The position numbers and the translations under genes were made by a program. A stretch of DNA of 64,000 nt from Prorocentrum cordatum. Taxonomy: Eukaryota > Sar > Dinophyceae > Prorocentrales > Prorocentraceae. This document shows positions 30,151 through 42,792 of the stretch, piece by piece (the first letter of the stretch is position 1; every line of letters starts with the position of its first letter). The notes under the pieces were generated by a model. The model did not search any database and was not told the origin of the DNA. It was given only the letters and a program-made list of their open reading frames with translations. The DNA is taken from the NCBI GenBank assembly GCA_963575745.1, contig CAUYUJ010004335.1, forward strand, positions 602,356-666,355. Reading direction: 5' to 3'.

Positions 30151-32946
30151 GGTCAGGATGGAGGGAGCAGGATGGAGGAAGCGGGGGAGGAGGGAGGGAA
30201 AAAGGACGGCGAGGACGACATTGACACACTCATGGCTTTCGGTGCGAGACGCGCAGAAGCCTCACGATACTCAACCATCGGGTCGGAGTTTGCAGACACC
30301 TTGAAATAGCCGAATGCTTGTTGCATAGCTGTATGGTTCATGAAGCATCATCACAACTTTGTGTTGGAGGTACAGATTCATCAAGGCACCAAGATGTACT
30401 GTGTAGGAAGCCCATGTTGCTTGAAGCACTCAGGCATTTCAGGGTTGGAGGCGCTTTCCGAATCTGTCTCCTACGCGGGCGTCGTTGTTCGTGTGCTCCC
30501 GCATAAGGGGGTCATCAAACGATGCCTGCAGGGGACGAGTTTGAGACTGATCGACTTGGTCTGAATGGGCCAACCCACATGGCAAATACAACAAGAAGGG
30601 TAATTCGCCCGACAGTGCTTGTCAACTGTGTACATCTCCACCAAGCAGAGTACAATACTTCGAAATCACGGATTCCCCTTCAATCACGCCTGCAATGACT
30701 GGTTAAGACCGTTCGCCCCCCACCACTGTGACGACTTGAGCCCAACAACCAGCATTCACAACAATGCCTCTATATCCGAGCTGGGAGGTTTCATTGTGAC
30801 ATCTCCTCCTCGTCACCTTTCTTCTCCTACTCCTCCTCCCCCCTTCGAGCACGCAGCGGACTGGGAAGGATTGGACGAAAGCAGGCCGTGGCCGCTGGGT
30901 ATTTTGGAGGCTCTGGAGGCTCACGGGGCAGGAAGACGCCGACGAGGGCATGTCGAGGATTGCCTAAAGAGGCATACGGTCATCATCCTCTTCCCACTCA
31001 GCCATCCCTCCTCCTCTTCTCGTCTCCTCCTTCTTCTTCTCCCCATCGTGCTCCTCCTCCTCCTCCTCCTCCTCCTCCTCCTCCCACTCCCACTGCCGCC
31101 ACTACTCCTGCCTGCATGCCTCCGAAGTTAAACAAACAGAGGGGTGACGCCCTCTGCGACGGAAGAGAACAAGTTCGGGGATTGGATGGGGGAGGGGAGC
31201 GTGGGATCAACGGGAGTAGGAGATGAGCAATCGAACAACACATTGCAGGAGGCGTGGGGAACATGAGCGGAGAAGAGAAGAATTGAAAGAGGCAGGGAAG
31301 AGGATGGGAAGGGGGGTAGAATGGATGAGATTCTAGAATCGGGAGGGAAAGCAGGAAGGGAAAGAAGAGAAGAGGAGGGTATAACCACGAGTTGAAACAA
31401 ATATGGGAATAACAAGCGAATGGAGCAGGCAAGACTGATACTCAAGAAGAGGACGGGAACGGTGGGGGTTAGGACGAGGTGGATGCTGTATGAAGCAATG
31501 AGATGAAGACAGGGCCGAGGATAGACAGTCTGATCGCAGTTCAGCTCGCCTCCACTCCACTCCCATCGCTCACTTGACGCGTTCCACTCGCCGCCCAGCC
31601 AGATTGTATTGCGTGGCCACGTATGGGAAAGCTTACCATCGGCCTGGCAGTGGTAGCGAGCGGCTCATCAAGGGCGTAATCATGTTATAGCAACAGTCGC
31701 AGTGATGAGGATCACAAACAATAGAAGTGCGGAAAGAGCAACAACAAAAGATGAGGAGGAATGAACACCAGCAGTAGTATCAGGAGGGGGACGAGGAGGT
31801 GTATAAGGGAATGATTGCGAAGAGGAGAAAGTATGAGTAGGTCTCAAGAAGGACGGGGAGGAATCAATTAGGAGTACTCCCTTGAGATTCCCCGAATGCC
31901 TCCGAAGTCCCCTCGAAGCCATCATGAACCCCTCAGCCCGCTCTGGGAGCGCATCTCCCGCCTTCTCCGCGACCTCCTGGAGGCCACGGGAGGCCACTCG
32001 AGGCTCCTGGGAGCGACGGATGCGCTCTCGCGCAGTTCCTGCAACACGATACCGTGCGGGAAACTCGCGCCCCCTAGGTACATCCAGGTCATCCAATCTC
32101 GCGCTTCGCGCCGTGCGAGGCGCGAGGTGCCATACTCTTTGCGCTCTCGCGCCGTGCCCCTGGAGAATGCTGCAAGTGCAATCACGTGAAGAGGAGATCA
32201 AGCACGTATAAGAAGATGAACGCAGACAGAAGCGAATGCTGGGAGCAAGAGGCAGCACGTGGAAGTATGTGAAAACAAATCGAAGAACGTAAAGCCAAGT
32301 GGCAACACACGGAAGCAAGCGCAAGCGGCTGGTAGGTGCTAGTCGCGGCGAGCCGAATTCCCACCAAACCAAAACAAATGGCCACTCGAGGCTAGCGAGG
32401 AGCTAATCGCGGCGAACAGAACTCTGGCCGAACCGGGGCAAGCGAACACTCGGGGCTGGTCAGGGCCAGCGGGGACGAGCGGGAACGCAAGCGAATAGTC
32501 AGAAAACCAGCAACCTTTCCGTGCAAGCACTGCAGGGGAGCGTGTGAACTAGGAAATAGCAGCACAATGACAAGGAAGGGCACGAGCAGCCTGAATGTGT
32601 CTGGGGCCACCCCGCCGAGACGCAGAGAGGCAGGGAGCGAACGTTAGGGGGCGGGCTCCTGGTATGCGTTGGGCCTCTCCACCGGTTTCCCGCCCCATCT
32701 GCAGCGTAGCACTCCCAGGTCTTCCAGCATGCCGGCTCTGCAGACCCCCTGCTCCCGCCACGAAACTTGGCCCGAAACACAGAAGATTTCGGCCCACGCT
32801 TCGCCTGGAGCCATCCGGGAACTCTGAAGACCCCTCTGGAGACTTGCGCTCAAGCGCGAGAATGCTGTTTTCGGAGCGCGACCTACCCTAAAAGATCCCA
32901 GCTGCCACACATGCTGCGATATGCTGCGTTCCCTGGACACGCGCGC
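30151..32946. other. No recognisable gene; pyrimidine/purine tracts
   Basis: 30970-31090 is a CTC-rich run, and 31260-31380 is A/G-rich. A 74-codon plus frame at 30340-30564 (MKHHHNFVLEVQIHQGTKMY) has natural composition but no neighbours or motif to support it. 32180-32540 holds tract words such as gaagcaagcgcaagc. Confidence 0.35.
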
Positions 32947-34425
32947 TCACATAAGGGTCTGCACCGCGCCCACCACCCCGAGCACAACGCCCATGGGGAT
33001 GAGCGTGCTCTGTGCGGCCACATCAATGATGCGCCGCAAACCCTTCGTAGTAAAGCCGGGCATGCCCTTTTGCCTGGCCCGCAGCGCCATCAATGGCGGA
33101 GCAACGTAGATGAGGGAAATACCGGTGGTGGCCCCCGCAAAGCCTGCGACCTTGCCCAGGTCCGTCAGCTTCAGCGCCACCGAGGTCACCAGCCCGAGGA
33201 GCAGCGCGGTCACGCCGCTGTAGCTGGCGCCCTTCGTCGCCTTCTCCGCCAGGCCCTCCGGCAACATCCCTAACACCTGCGACTTGACGCTGAAGAACAC
33301 GATGGGGTATGCCGTGATCAACGACACGCCGATGGCCACCCGCGCAGCCGCGGCGAGGCCGTCCCTGGCCGCGTAGCTGTTGAGGATGAGCCCCGAGCAG
33401 CTGGAACCAAAGGTCAGGAAGCCGCCGGCCATCACCAGGGACATCAGCACGGCTGCCAGCCCGAAGCCAGCGACGGACACCGTCAAAAATCTTCCGTTCT
33501 TCCTCCCGTCTGGCCCTGGCGCCAGGCCCTCGTAGTAAAAGGGCGCGTTGTAGTGGGCAAGAAACGCCGTCCCCAAGATCCCTAGCAACACTGTGATGCT
33601 CGGGCTCGTTAGCATCGCCCACGGGCTCACGGCGGTGGTGAACGCCGGAGCCAGCGGCGCCTGCCTCAGCAGGGCGCCCCCTGACTTGTACGAGCCGTCG
33701 AAGCACCTCAGCAGCACAACTAGTACGATGAAGACGTTGCTGGCCACTCCCACGGCCGAGAATCTCGCCAGAGAGGCAAGGGATCTCAGGCAGCACAACG
33801 GAAACAGCACCGACACGGTCAGCAAAATCATCGACGCGCTGCGGCCTGCGATAGCGGTCGGAAGCCCGACCGGCGCCAGGATAAGGGACAGGCAATCACC
33901 GAGGATCATGGAGTAGCAAATGCACCCGATGACGGCGTTGGCGAGGCAAGCGAACGTGATCAGCCATGTGGAGCCATTGCCGAAGAGGCGCGCCCACGCC
34001 CCTTGATATGTGTTCTCGCCCGTGGACTGGCACAGCTCCCCAAGCAGCACGAACGCGTAGGCGCTGCTCATGGCGAAGATGAGAGTGAGGACCACAGCGG
34101 GCACCACAGCCTCGACGTCTGTGCCCAACCACGCGATCCAACCACAGCCCCTCTCCTAGCGGACGCAGACCCTGTGCCAAGATAGCCCATCGCGTGATCG
34201 GACCAAAACGACCGCGAGATCGGGCCAGACGGACCGCGCGGTCGGCGATCCATGATCACTGTGACCGTGGTCGGAGATCGCGTGGTCGGCAGACGCCAAG
34301 GCAGGCGCGTAGGGGCTTCCACTGAATGCCGCCACACCGGCAGGCATCGAAAGCATGCCTGCACCGACGATGTTCTTTGCCAAGTTGATCGTCGACTGCG
34401 ACCTCAATCCCAGGACCTCCTCCAC
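32947..34425 (-). CDS. AAAP/SLC38-like amino acid transporter, at least two exons
   Basis: Integral membrane transporter that would move amino acids across a membrane, probably coupled to Na+ or H+. Exon fragment 34425-34287 holds the first transmembrane segment with the family hallmark (INLAKNIVGAGMLSMP). Exon 34118-32947 encodes about 390 residues with some nine to ten hydrophobic segments, including AVVPAVVLTLIFAMSSAYAF, ANAVIGCICYSMILGDCLSL, a loop with YNAPFYYEG, and VAIGVSLITAYPIVFFSVKS. It ends AVQTLM at 32947. The total fits the roughly 400-450 residues typical of the family. The true start is unresolved: the exon 1 frame has no ATG before it meets a CTC repeat at 34440-34460, so a further 5' exon is likely. 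No internal stop was seen. Substrate cannot be predicted. Confidence 0.85.
34119..34286 (-). other. Candidate 168-nt introner-like intron with terminal inverted repeats
   Basis: The two transporter exons are in different frames and are separated by sequence bounded by CCAACCACGCGATC (34125-34138) and GATCGCGTGGTCGG (34276-34289), which are inverted copies with 13 of 14 bases matching. Removal between GCC-G and AC-GTC restores one frame. The 3' end is ACAG; the 5' end is not GT. The interior has further GATCNCGCG words. Confidence 0.5.
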
Positions 34426-34756
34426 TCCTCCCGTTCTCCCCTCGAGGTGGACGAGGAGGAGGAGGAGGGCGAGATGGAGAAGGGAGAAGGGAGGAACGAG
34501 GAGGAGCTAGGAATGCGGAGCGAGGATGAGAAACAGCAGGAGCAGCAGAAATGAGCCGGGAGGGAGGGGCTGCAGGGAAGGAGGGAGGAGCGAAACGGAG
34601 GAGGCGAGGGGGAAGGAGGAAGGAGGAGGAGGAGAAAGAAATCAGAAGGAGGATGGATAGATAGGAAGGAGTGGGAAGACGAGGGATTATGATGATGATC
34701 ATGATTATGATCATGATAATGTTGATAGTGGTGATGATGACTGTGAAGACGACGCT

Positions 34757-34787
<31 letters not shown>

Positions 34788-35245
34788 ATGATGACGATGA
34801 TGATGACGACGATGACGAGGAGGAGCAGCAGGAAGGTGACTGAGGGAGAAGACAAGGAGGGAGGAGGAGGGAAGAGCAGAGGGACGGGCTGAAGGAGGGA
34901 CGCAAGGAGGAGAGAGGGAGGAGGGGAGAAACGAGGCAGGGAGGAGGCGTGCGACACGGTACTGAGCTGTTCTTGTCCAGCACCACCGCGGCCAGCCGCA
35001 GCAGTCCGCCTCGGCTTGAAAAATGCGCGAGCCGAAGGGCTGGGGCCAGCAAACAGGACAATGAACCTCCTCCTCCTCTTCCGCCATCCCTTTCCTCACA
35101 AATTCGCCGCCCCACCGGGCCAGAGGCGTGCTAAGATCTCCGGTAACTGGTTAACAATATGTTATAGTTTGCGCGCGCGGAGCGGCTTCTGGGGGCTCCC
35201 GGACGAAAAGTACCCCGACCAGGTCCCGGCCAGTTCGGCTCAGAG
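34426..35245. other. Trinucleotide repeats, no gene
   Basis: 34430-34960 is purine-rich on the plus strand (gga, agg). 34683-34812 is an ATG/GAT repeat. Minus-strand ORFs translate these repeats only. Confidence 0.6.
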
Positions 35246-35248
35246 ATG

Positions 35249-35380
35249 ATTTTCCTCCTGGAGGAGGAGGAGGAGGAGGAGGAGGAGGAGGAGGCGGAGG
35301 AGAGGAGGAGGAGGAGAAGGAGGAGGAAGAAGAGGAGGAGGAGGAGGAGGAAGAAGAAGAGGAGGAGGAGGAGAGGCCCC
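35249..35380 (+). repeat. GGA/GAA trinucleotide repeat
   Basis: About 130 bases of gga and gaa units. The ORF across it (35246-35959) is a repeat by-product continuing into GC-rich sequence. Confidence 0.85.
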
Positions 35381-36735
35381 CCCTCTTGCCCCGCCGCCGA
35401 GGGGAGGATGGAACGAGGCCTGCGCCCAGAGCTGGCCGCGCGCCGCCCCGCCAAGCGCGCGGGCTCGGGCACGCCCCCCGCGACCGGCGCGGCGAAGGCC
35501 GGGCTCGCCGCTCCGGGCGTCGCCGGGCGCCATCGCGCCGCGGTGAAGGCCACGGCCGCGGCCGCGAGCGCGCCGGTCGCGCGGCGCCCGCGCCCACGAG
35601 GCCGTGGTGGGCCGCCCGCGGCCGCCATGGGCGCGCGCCGCGGCGGGGGCTCGAGCCAAGATGGCCTGCGGAGCGTCCGCGCCAGTGGCGCTGGGCGGTG
35701 CCCTCCGTCGCCGCTCTCTCGGTGTTCTCCCTGCCGGCCCACCCCGCCGCCCGCCTCCGCCCCCACCCCCAGTCGCCCAGACTCTGGCCCTCGACAGGGG
35801 GCAGAGGGGGAAAGATCAGCGGGGAAAGACGGGGGAGGGCAGAGTGCCGCAAGGCCCGCAGCAGAGGGGAAAGATGAGTGGGGGCAGATGGCGGCGCAGA
35901 GATCGCCGGCAATAGAAGCAGCAGTGCGCAGGCCATGCCGTGAGGAAGACATGCTGTGACAAGAAATGAACAGGCGCATGCCCAAGCCCGCATTGACTTC
36001 CCCAATGTTGCCACTAGACCTGCTCCGAGATCTGTCAATGCTGCCCACAGACCTGCGAGGACAGTTTCACGGGCCCGCGTAGATTCCCTAAGCTGCTCCT
36101 TGATCTGCAACGACAGCTGTTGAGGGTGCGCTCACGTGTCCTGGCTGGTCCGCGCAGAGCACATCGTTGATCGAGAGCCTGATCGACCTCTCCGATCAGG
36201 TTTCATCGACGGAACGATACATCAGGATGGCTGCGACGGCAGAGGAAGACGGTGAGCTCCTCGAAATACTGTGGCCGCAAGGTTTCGCGTGGATTGCAAG
36301 GGTACCCTGACCCGCATGGACGGCTAACACGCTCCCTCTTCGGTCTCTGGCTCCTCGGGGATGAGAAAACCACCGCGCGACTTTTATCTCCGCGTCGCCC
36401 GCTCCTCCCGCTTCCCGCAGGAGGACGCCGCGCGTGCACTGCTCTGCGAGACTCTGACCGCCAACCTGCGGAGCTGGACTTCGAATCCCTCCACCCGCGC
36501 CCCCCTTCTTCTCCTCCGCCTCCTCCTCAGCCTCCTGCGCCTCCTGCTCCTGCTTCTCCTCGGAGCTGCGGACTGTTCTGGCTCGCCGGAGCCTGGAGCC
36601 CTCGACCCCCGAGCGCCGCAGGGCCCTTAGCGGGCGGGGGGGGGGGATACAAACGCCGGCCGCATGCGGCCGCCAGATGACTAGGGGCCTAGACTAGGGG
36701 GGGACCCTGGAGGGAGACCGACCAGATAGGGGGCG
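35381..36735. other. No recognisable gene
   Basis: 35400-35800 is very GC-rich. 36500-36640 is C/T-rich. Overlapping frames on both strands have no recognisable domains. Confidence 0.4.
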
Positions 36736-36744
36736 ACACGAGGG

Positions 36745-37016
36745 GGCCTGCTCCTCCTCCTCCTCCTCCTCCTCCTCCTCGTCCTCCTCCTCCTCTTCGC
36801 TCTGGGCCTGGGCCGCGTCCAGGGCGCCCTGCAGCGCGCTCCTCTCCTCCCCGCTGCGTGGCGACGCCAGCCGCCCGCCGCGCTGCTCGCAGACCTTGGC
36901 GCTCCCAGAGCTCGGTGGCGCGAGGGAGCTGGCTGCTGGGGGGAAAACCCCATCAAGTGCAGCCGGCAACGTGACGCTGCATCGCTGTCCTCCGCCTCCA
37001 TCCATGCTGATGCTGC

Positions 37017-37047
<31 letters not shown>

Positions 37048-37235
37048 TCTGCTGCTCCTGCTCCTGCTCCTGCTCCTGCTGCTCCTCCTCCTCCTCCTCC
37101 TCCTCCTCCTCCTCCTCCTCCTCCTCCCGCTTGCCCTTCTGCTTCCCCCTGGGCTCCTTCTGCTCCTCCTTCCCTCCTCTCCTCCTCCTCCTCCTCCTCC
37201 TCCTCCTCCTCCTCCTCCTCCTCCTACTCTTCCTC
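36745..37235. repeat. CTC and CTG trinucleotide repeat clusters
   Basis: CTC runs at 36748-36790 and 37080-37225, and CTG/CTT runs at 37004-37080. They create poly-Leu, poly-Gln and poly-Glu ORFs that are not taken as genes. Confidence 0.85.
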
Positions 37236-37239
37236 ATCT

Positions 37240-38000
37240 TCCTCCTCACCGTCCTCCTCCCTATTCTCGCCCTCATCTACCAACACATGATGGCGAGGGG
37301 AACGTGCTGCTCGTCCCTCCTCGTCGTCGTCCTCCTGCTCCCCATCTTGCTCGGAGCGCGGAGCTGCGGACGAATCCGAGTCAAGCCCTGACTCCCTCTC
37401 AAGCCCCCTCGTCCCCGGTCAAGGGCAGGGATGTAGGGGTGGAACACGTATCTTATGAAGCAGCGGTCAGCCTGAAGGGGGGAGGAGCAAGGCATAAAAC
37501 GACGGGACGGCGAGGAGGCTGTCAAGGGCTCTCGAGATGAGCGGGGGCAGGTCCGCGGCACTCGCCGCACAAGCAGGCCACCCAAACAGTGTTGCAGCCA
37601 AGGGTGAGGGAGGCATAGCAGCGAGACGAGACGCAGTGTCTAGAATAGGGTCCATGGGGTGAGACCTCGGTCCTCGCCCGTCCCCTCGAATCTGTGTTGC
37701 TCTTCTCTCGCCCGCACCCTCCTTCTCTCACCCTTCTCTCATCCGTCCGCTACTCATCTCCACCTTCCTGTCTGCCCTCTGCCCCCATCTTTCTCCCTCC
37801 CTCTCCGCATCCCCTCTGAGGCTGCACAGGCACTCCACGAGCACCGCCATCCTCTCTCCCCCGAAGAGGTGCTGAGAGTGGCGCGCCCCCTCCGCGCATT
37901 GTCTTCACACGTGGGATCGGTCCGACCGTTGTTGTTTTTCCGATGCGTTTTTTTACCTAACAGCTTATGATTCCCCAGGGGGGTCTGGGCGGATGCCAAA
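37240..38000. other. No recognisable gene
   Basis: Mixed C/T-rich sequence (37690-37830). Nothing recognised. Confidence 0.35.
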
Positions 38001-38040
38001 CGGGTGCCGCGGAAAACCGGGGAGACTGCCCGAAGCCACC

Positions 38041-38440
38041 AGAACACCATTGCCAGGCCACATTTTGAATGCCCGGAGCCAACTGTAAGCCACTTCGTGT
38101 TCTTCGTGCTCCAGAACACCATTCCCAGGCCACAGTTTGAACACCCGGAGCCAACTGTAGGCCACTTCGTGTTCTTCGTCTTTCCAGAACACCATTCCGA
38201 GGCCACATTTTGAATGCCCGGAGCCAACTGTAGGCCACTTCGTGTTCTTCGTGTTCCCAGAACGCTATTCCCAGGCCACATTTTTCTGGCCAGCTGTAGG
38301 CCACTTCGTGTTCTCCGTCTTCCCAGAACACCATTCCTATACAATATTTTGATTGCCCGGAGCCAACTGTGGGCGGCTTCGTGATCTTCGTGTTCCCAGA
38401 ACACCAATCTTGTGCCATATTTTGAATGCCCGAGGTGAGG
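38041..38440. repeat. ~73-bp tandem repeat, six copies
   Basis: The word agaacaccattcc lies at 38041, 38114, 38186, 38259, 38325 and 38398. Each copy contains gagccaactgtaggccactt. Spacing is 72-73 bp apart from one 66-bp unit. Confidence 0.9.
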
Positions 38441-39312
38441 CAGGCTAAGGCTGAGACAGGCTGAGGCCGAGGCAGGCTGAGACTGAGGCTGAGGCACGCC
38501 GAGGCAAGCTGAGGCTGAGGCTGAGGCAGGCTGAGGCTGAGGCAGGCTGAGGCTGAGGCTGACGCAGGCTGAGGCCGAGGCAGGCTGAGGCTGAGGCTGA
38601 GGCAGGCTGAGACTGAGGCAGGCTGAGACTGAGGCGGAGGCAGGCTGAGGCTGAGGCTGACGCTGATGAAGGCTGAGGCTGAGAGGCTGAGGCAGGCTGA
38701 GGGAGGCTGAGGCTGAGGCCGAGGCCGAGGCAGGCTGAGGCTGAGGCTGGGGCTGAGGCTGAGGCAAGCTGCGGCTGAGGCAGGCTGAGGCTGAGGCTGA
38801 TGCAGGCTGAGGCTGAGGCAGGCTGAGGATGAGGCTGAGGCAGGCTGAGGCTGAGGCTGAGGCCGAGGCAGGCTGAGGCTGAGGCCGAGGCAAGGCCAGG
38901 CAGGCTGAGGCCGAGGCTGAGGCTGATGCTGAGGCAGGCTGAGGCTGAGGCTGGCTGAGGCTGAGGCTGAGGCAGGCTGAGGCTGAGCTGAGGCTGGCTG
39001 AGGCTGAGGCAGACTCAGGCCGAGACAGGCTGAGGCTGAGACTGAGGCTGAGGCTGAGGATGAGGCCGAGGCAGGCCGAAGCTGAGACAAGGTGAGGCTG
39101 AATGGGGGGGGGGGGGGGGAGGAGGGGAGGCTGGGCAGGCTGAGGAGGCTGAGGCCGAGGCAGGCTGAGGCTGAGGCTGCAGGCTGAGGCTGAGGAGGCA
39201 GGCCTGAGGCTGAGGCTGAGGCAGGCTGAGGCTGAGGCCGAGGCAGGCTGGGGCTGAGGCTGAGGCAAGCTGCGGCTGAGGCAGGCTGAAGCTGAAACTG
39301 AGCCAGGCTGAG
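38440..39312. repeat. GCTGAGGCAG/GCTGAGG array
   Basis: About 870 bases of aggctgaggctgaggc variants, interrupted by a G-run at 39103-39120. The minus-strand Ser/Pro/Gln-rich ORF of 520 codons is a translation of the repeat and of the 73-bp array. Confidence 0.9.
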
Positions 39313-39570
39313 GCAATTGCAGGAATCCGTAGGAATGCTTAGGAATCCATAGGAATCCTTAGAAATCCGTAGGCATTGTTAGGAATCCGTAGGCATAGTT
39401 AAGCATCCTGAGGAATCCTTGGGAATCCTTAGGATTCCTCAGGAATCCTTCGGAATCCCCACGAATCCTTAGGAATCAAGATTCCTACGGATTCCTAAGG
39501 TTTCCTAAGGATGCCTAAGGATGTCTACGGAATCCCTCGAAATCCTTAGGGTTCCAGTGGATCCTAAGGC
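39313..39570. repeat. AGGAATCCTT-type short tandem repeat
   Basis: ggaatccttaggaatcc words in both orientations, partly self-complementary (tcctaagg and ccttagga). Confidence 0.8.
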
Positions 39571-40408
39571 CGTTGCCACTGCGACTGTCATTGCGACTGC
39601 GACTGCGACTGCGAGTACAGCAGAATTCTACAACTGGATTCTCACCTGAATCTTAAGGGGAATACTTCCAGATATGCTTACACACATTGCTGTTAGGTTG
39701 CTTTGCCGGGATAATTCCGATCTGCAGGGCCTCATTGGATCCGAACCCTTCCTCATCGTCGTCGTCCCCCTTCTTTCCCCTCCTCCGCCTTGCCCTGGTC
39801 CTCCTGCTCCTCCCGTTTTTTCGCTCCAGTTGCTGCTACTGCTGTTCGTCCTTGTCCTCCTCCCTCCTCATCCTCCTCATCCTCCTTTTCCTCCTTCTCA
39901 TCCTCCTGCTCGTCCGCAACCTCCTCCTTCAAAGTGCGCAACTCCAATATTTTTTCTCCGATTGCACATACATGCGATACGGGTTCTATTTTGAGTTTCA
40001 GGTCCGCTATGACACACGTCGGCGGATATAGACACAATCAGCGCAATGGGAAGGGGTGGGAGGGAGGGGTAGGATGTTTGATCTGGCGCAAGTGCACCTA
40101 GCTTGTCTCCTTCTTCAGCACCTTCCTCCTCCCTCCCTTCTCCTCCCTCTTCTCCCTCCCTCCTGCCTTCCTCAGGCTCCTTTCCTTGTCCCCGTGCCTT
40201 CCACAGCCGTCCCCCGCTGCCTACGTATGTAACTCCCTCCTATTTCAACCTTCCTCCCCTCGTCCCCACGTGGGGCAGACTCGCTTGGCGCCAGCCGCAC
40301 GCGAGAACCCCGCGAAGAAATCCGCGGGCGCCCCCCACGCGCCGGGAACCGATTCGAGCGCGTCGTTACGTGTAATATATGTATATCTGTGTATGTATGT
40401 CGGAGGTG
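39571..40408. other. No recognisable gene
   Basis: A small gcgactgcgact run (39585-39615) and C/T-rich blocks (39750-39910 and 40110-40190). No supported ORF. Confidence 0.4.
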
Positions 40409-40727
40409 AGGGGGTGAAATCGAAGTGGAACGGAGAGCCCCCCTACCAGGAAATCGGTTTCGGTTTCGTGTTCGTGCGTGCCGTGCGTGCGGGCGAGGCG
40501 AAGCTGCGTGGGCGGGCGAGAAGAAAGTCTCCTCCCGCTGAGGCGCGGCCAGACCAAATGTTTCCCTTCTAGCGTCCGGTGGCGCGCGGTGTCCCGCCGG
40601 TGTCCCGCCTCTGGCTGAGGCGCGGCCGGGCCAAATGTCTCCCTTCCGGCGTCCGGTGGCGCGCGGAGTCCCGCCAGTGTCCCGCCGGTGTCCCGTCGGT
40701 GTCCCGATGAGGTCGATGATGTTGATA

Positions 40728-40766
<39 letters not shown>

Positions 40767-41353
40767 CTGATGCTGATGCTGATGCTGATGCTGATGATGA
40801 TTAGATGGTGGTGATGGTGGTGATGATGACGGTTTCCCGATGATGATGATAATGATGACGTTGACGATTTTGATGATGATGATGATGACGATGATGGTGG
40901 TGCTGATGATGGTGCCCCAATGATGATGATGTTGATGATAATGATGTTGCTGATGATGATGGTGTCCCGATGATGATGATGATTATGATGATGATGATGA
41001 TGATGATGTTGATGATCATGATGATGTTGATGATGATGGGGTGATGACGGCTGTGATGAAGATGATGATGATACTGATGATGATGATGGTATGATGATGA
41101 TGAAGTTGATAATGATGCTGTTGAGGATGATGGTGATGATGATGGTGGTGTTCCGATGATGATGATGTTGATGATGATGACGATGATGGTGCCCCGAGGA
41201 TGATGATGTTGATGATGAGGATGACGATGAGGTGGTGATGATGGTTTTGATGCTGGTGGCCCGATGATTGTGATGATGATTCTGATGGTGATGACAGTGC
41301 CCCGATGATGATGATGGTGCTGATGATGATGGTGACGATGATGATTGTCTCCC

Positions 41354-41384
<31 letters not shown>

Positions 41385-42001
41385 TTGCTGATGATGCTGC
41401 TGATGATGATGGTGTCCCGATGATGATGATGATGATGAGGATGATGATGTTGATGTTGTTCATGCTGATGGTGATAAGATGATGATGATGGTGGTGGTGT
41501 TCCGGTGATGATGATGATTGTGTCCCGATGTGGATGATGTTGATGATGGTGATGCTGACGATGATGGTGTCCCGATGATGATGGTGATGATGATGTTTAT
41601 GGTGATGGTGATGAAGCGATGATGATGTTGTTGGTGTCCTGATGGCGACGAAGATAATAATGGTGACGTTGGTGAAAGTTGATGATGATGATGACGTTGA
41701 TTGTGAGATCGATTGTGATATCGATCGTGAGATCGATAGTGAGACCGAGTGTGAGATCGATTGTGAGATTGGTAGTGAGATCGATAGTGAGATCGATTGT
41801 GAGATCGATCGTCATATCCATTGTGAGATCGATCGAACGAAATAGATCGAGTGAGATCGATTGTGAGATCGATCGAGTGATATCGATCGAACGGGAACGA
41901 TCGTAAGATCGATCGTGAGATCGATAGTGGGACCGATCGAATGGGACGTTGGTTCTTCCTCCCCCGAACCTCCTTATCACCCGAAGGGTGGTCCTATAGG
42001 T
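40409..42001. mobile_element. Composite satellite element I, copy 1
   Basis: Order: a GC-rich head starting tcggagg (40409) with gtgaaatcgaagtggaac; gtgtcccgccggtgtcccg repeats (40590-40705); a long GAT/GATGTT array (40705-41690); gagatcgat repeats (41697-41945); and a tail with acgttggttc, cgaacctccttatcacccga and the perfect hairpin CACCC-GAA-GGGTG (41978-41990). The same order recurs at 59939-61445. No coding potential for a transposase was found, so mobility is inferred from the repeated whole-unit architecture. Confidence 0.6.
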
Positions 42002-42500
42002 ATGCTTATATTTCTGTATGCTTGTATGTATGTAGGTAGGAAGGTAGGTAGGTAGGCAGGTCGCTATATATGTAGGTAGTTATGTGTGAATAGATGTATA
42101 TGTGTGTATATATATACATATATATACAGAGAGAGGGGGGAGAACCGTCGCGCGCGCTTCGCGCGCGCGCGCGATGGTTCTAGCTAGGATCGATAGGCTA
42201 ATTAACGCATGTAATCTCATTTTGGTCGTTTCTTGCGTCCAGGAACTCCCTTGGAGGCCCCGCGCAAGCCTCGGAATCGTCTAGGAGGGGAAACGCGGAA
42301 ACGCAGAAATCATAGTTTCCTTTAGGTGTTCTGCGATTTTGGGCCCTCAAATGCTTCCTGGTTCTTTTTGGGGAGGTGAGGGGGGTCTGAATTGTGGTCT
42401 GTTGTGCAAGAGTAGACCCGGGGCCAAACTTGAAAAAAAACAGGAATTGTTGGATTCTCGTGATTTTCCACTTCCTCGGCGCAGTTCGGCGCAGTTTTTT
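42002..42500. other. GTAT repeats and a CG hairpin
   Basis: tgtatgtatgtaggtagg repeats at 42010-42125. cgcgcgcgc-ttc-gcgcgcgcg at about 42152-42172 is a perfect hairpin. No gene. Confidence 0.6.
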
Positions 42501-42524
42501 GTTTGTGCCTCGCGGGTTTTGTTA

Positions 42525-42770
42525 GCCGGGCCCCTCAGGGGCGTGGGATCTTCCGGACCCCCTGCGGTTTTGGAGGCCTCCCGGAGGCCTGGAGAGCCGT
42601 CGGAAGGGTGTCGCGAGCTGCGCGGGAGCGTGTTGGGCCGTTCTTTACGTTCTGGGGGCTCCTTGGGGTCGTCATGGGCTGTCCTTCGGCGACTTGGGGT
42701 CTCCCCCCGGGAAGCCGGGAGGCGCGGCGCCGGTCAGATGTCAGGGGATCGATGTGTGGGACCCCCGAGT
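42525..42770. repeat. Degraded CTTGG-type satellite
   Basis: ggaggcctcccggaggcctgg and gggctccttggggtc words related to the 8-11 kb satellite, with no clear period left. Confidence 0.5.
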
Positions 42771-42792
42771 AGGAGCCCCACTTTGAAAAACT

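Noticed and set aside
36896-37540. Poly-Leu / poly-Gln ORFs around 37 kb
   Set aside because: Produced by CTG/CTC repeats; every frame gives a homopolymer.
37754-39316. 520-codon minus-strand Ser/Pro/Gln-rich ORF
   Set aside because: It is the translation of the GCTGAGG array and the 73-bp array, with no start context.
40801-41463. His/Ser/Ile-rich ORFs in the GAT arrays (also at 59.9-61.9 kb)
   Set aside because: Pure trinucleotide repeat translations.
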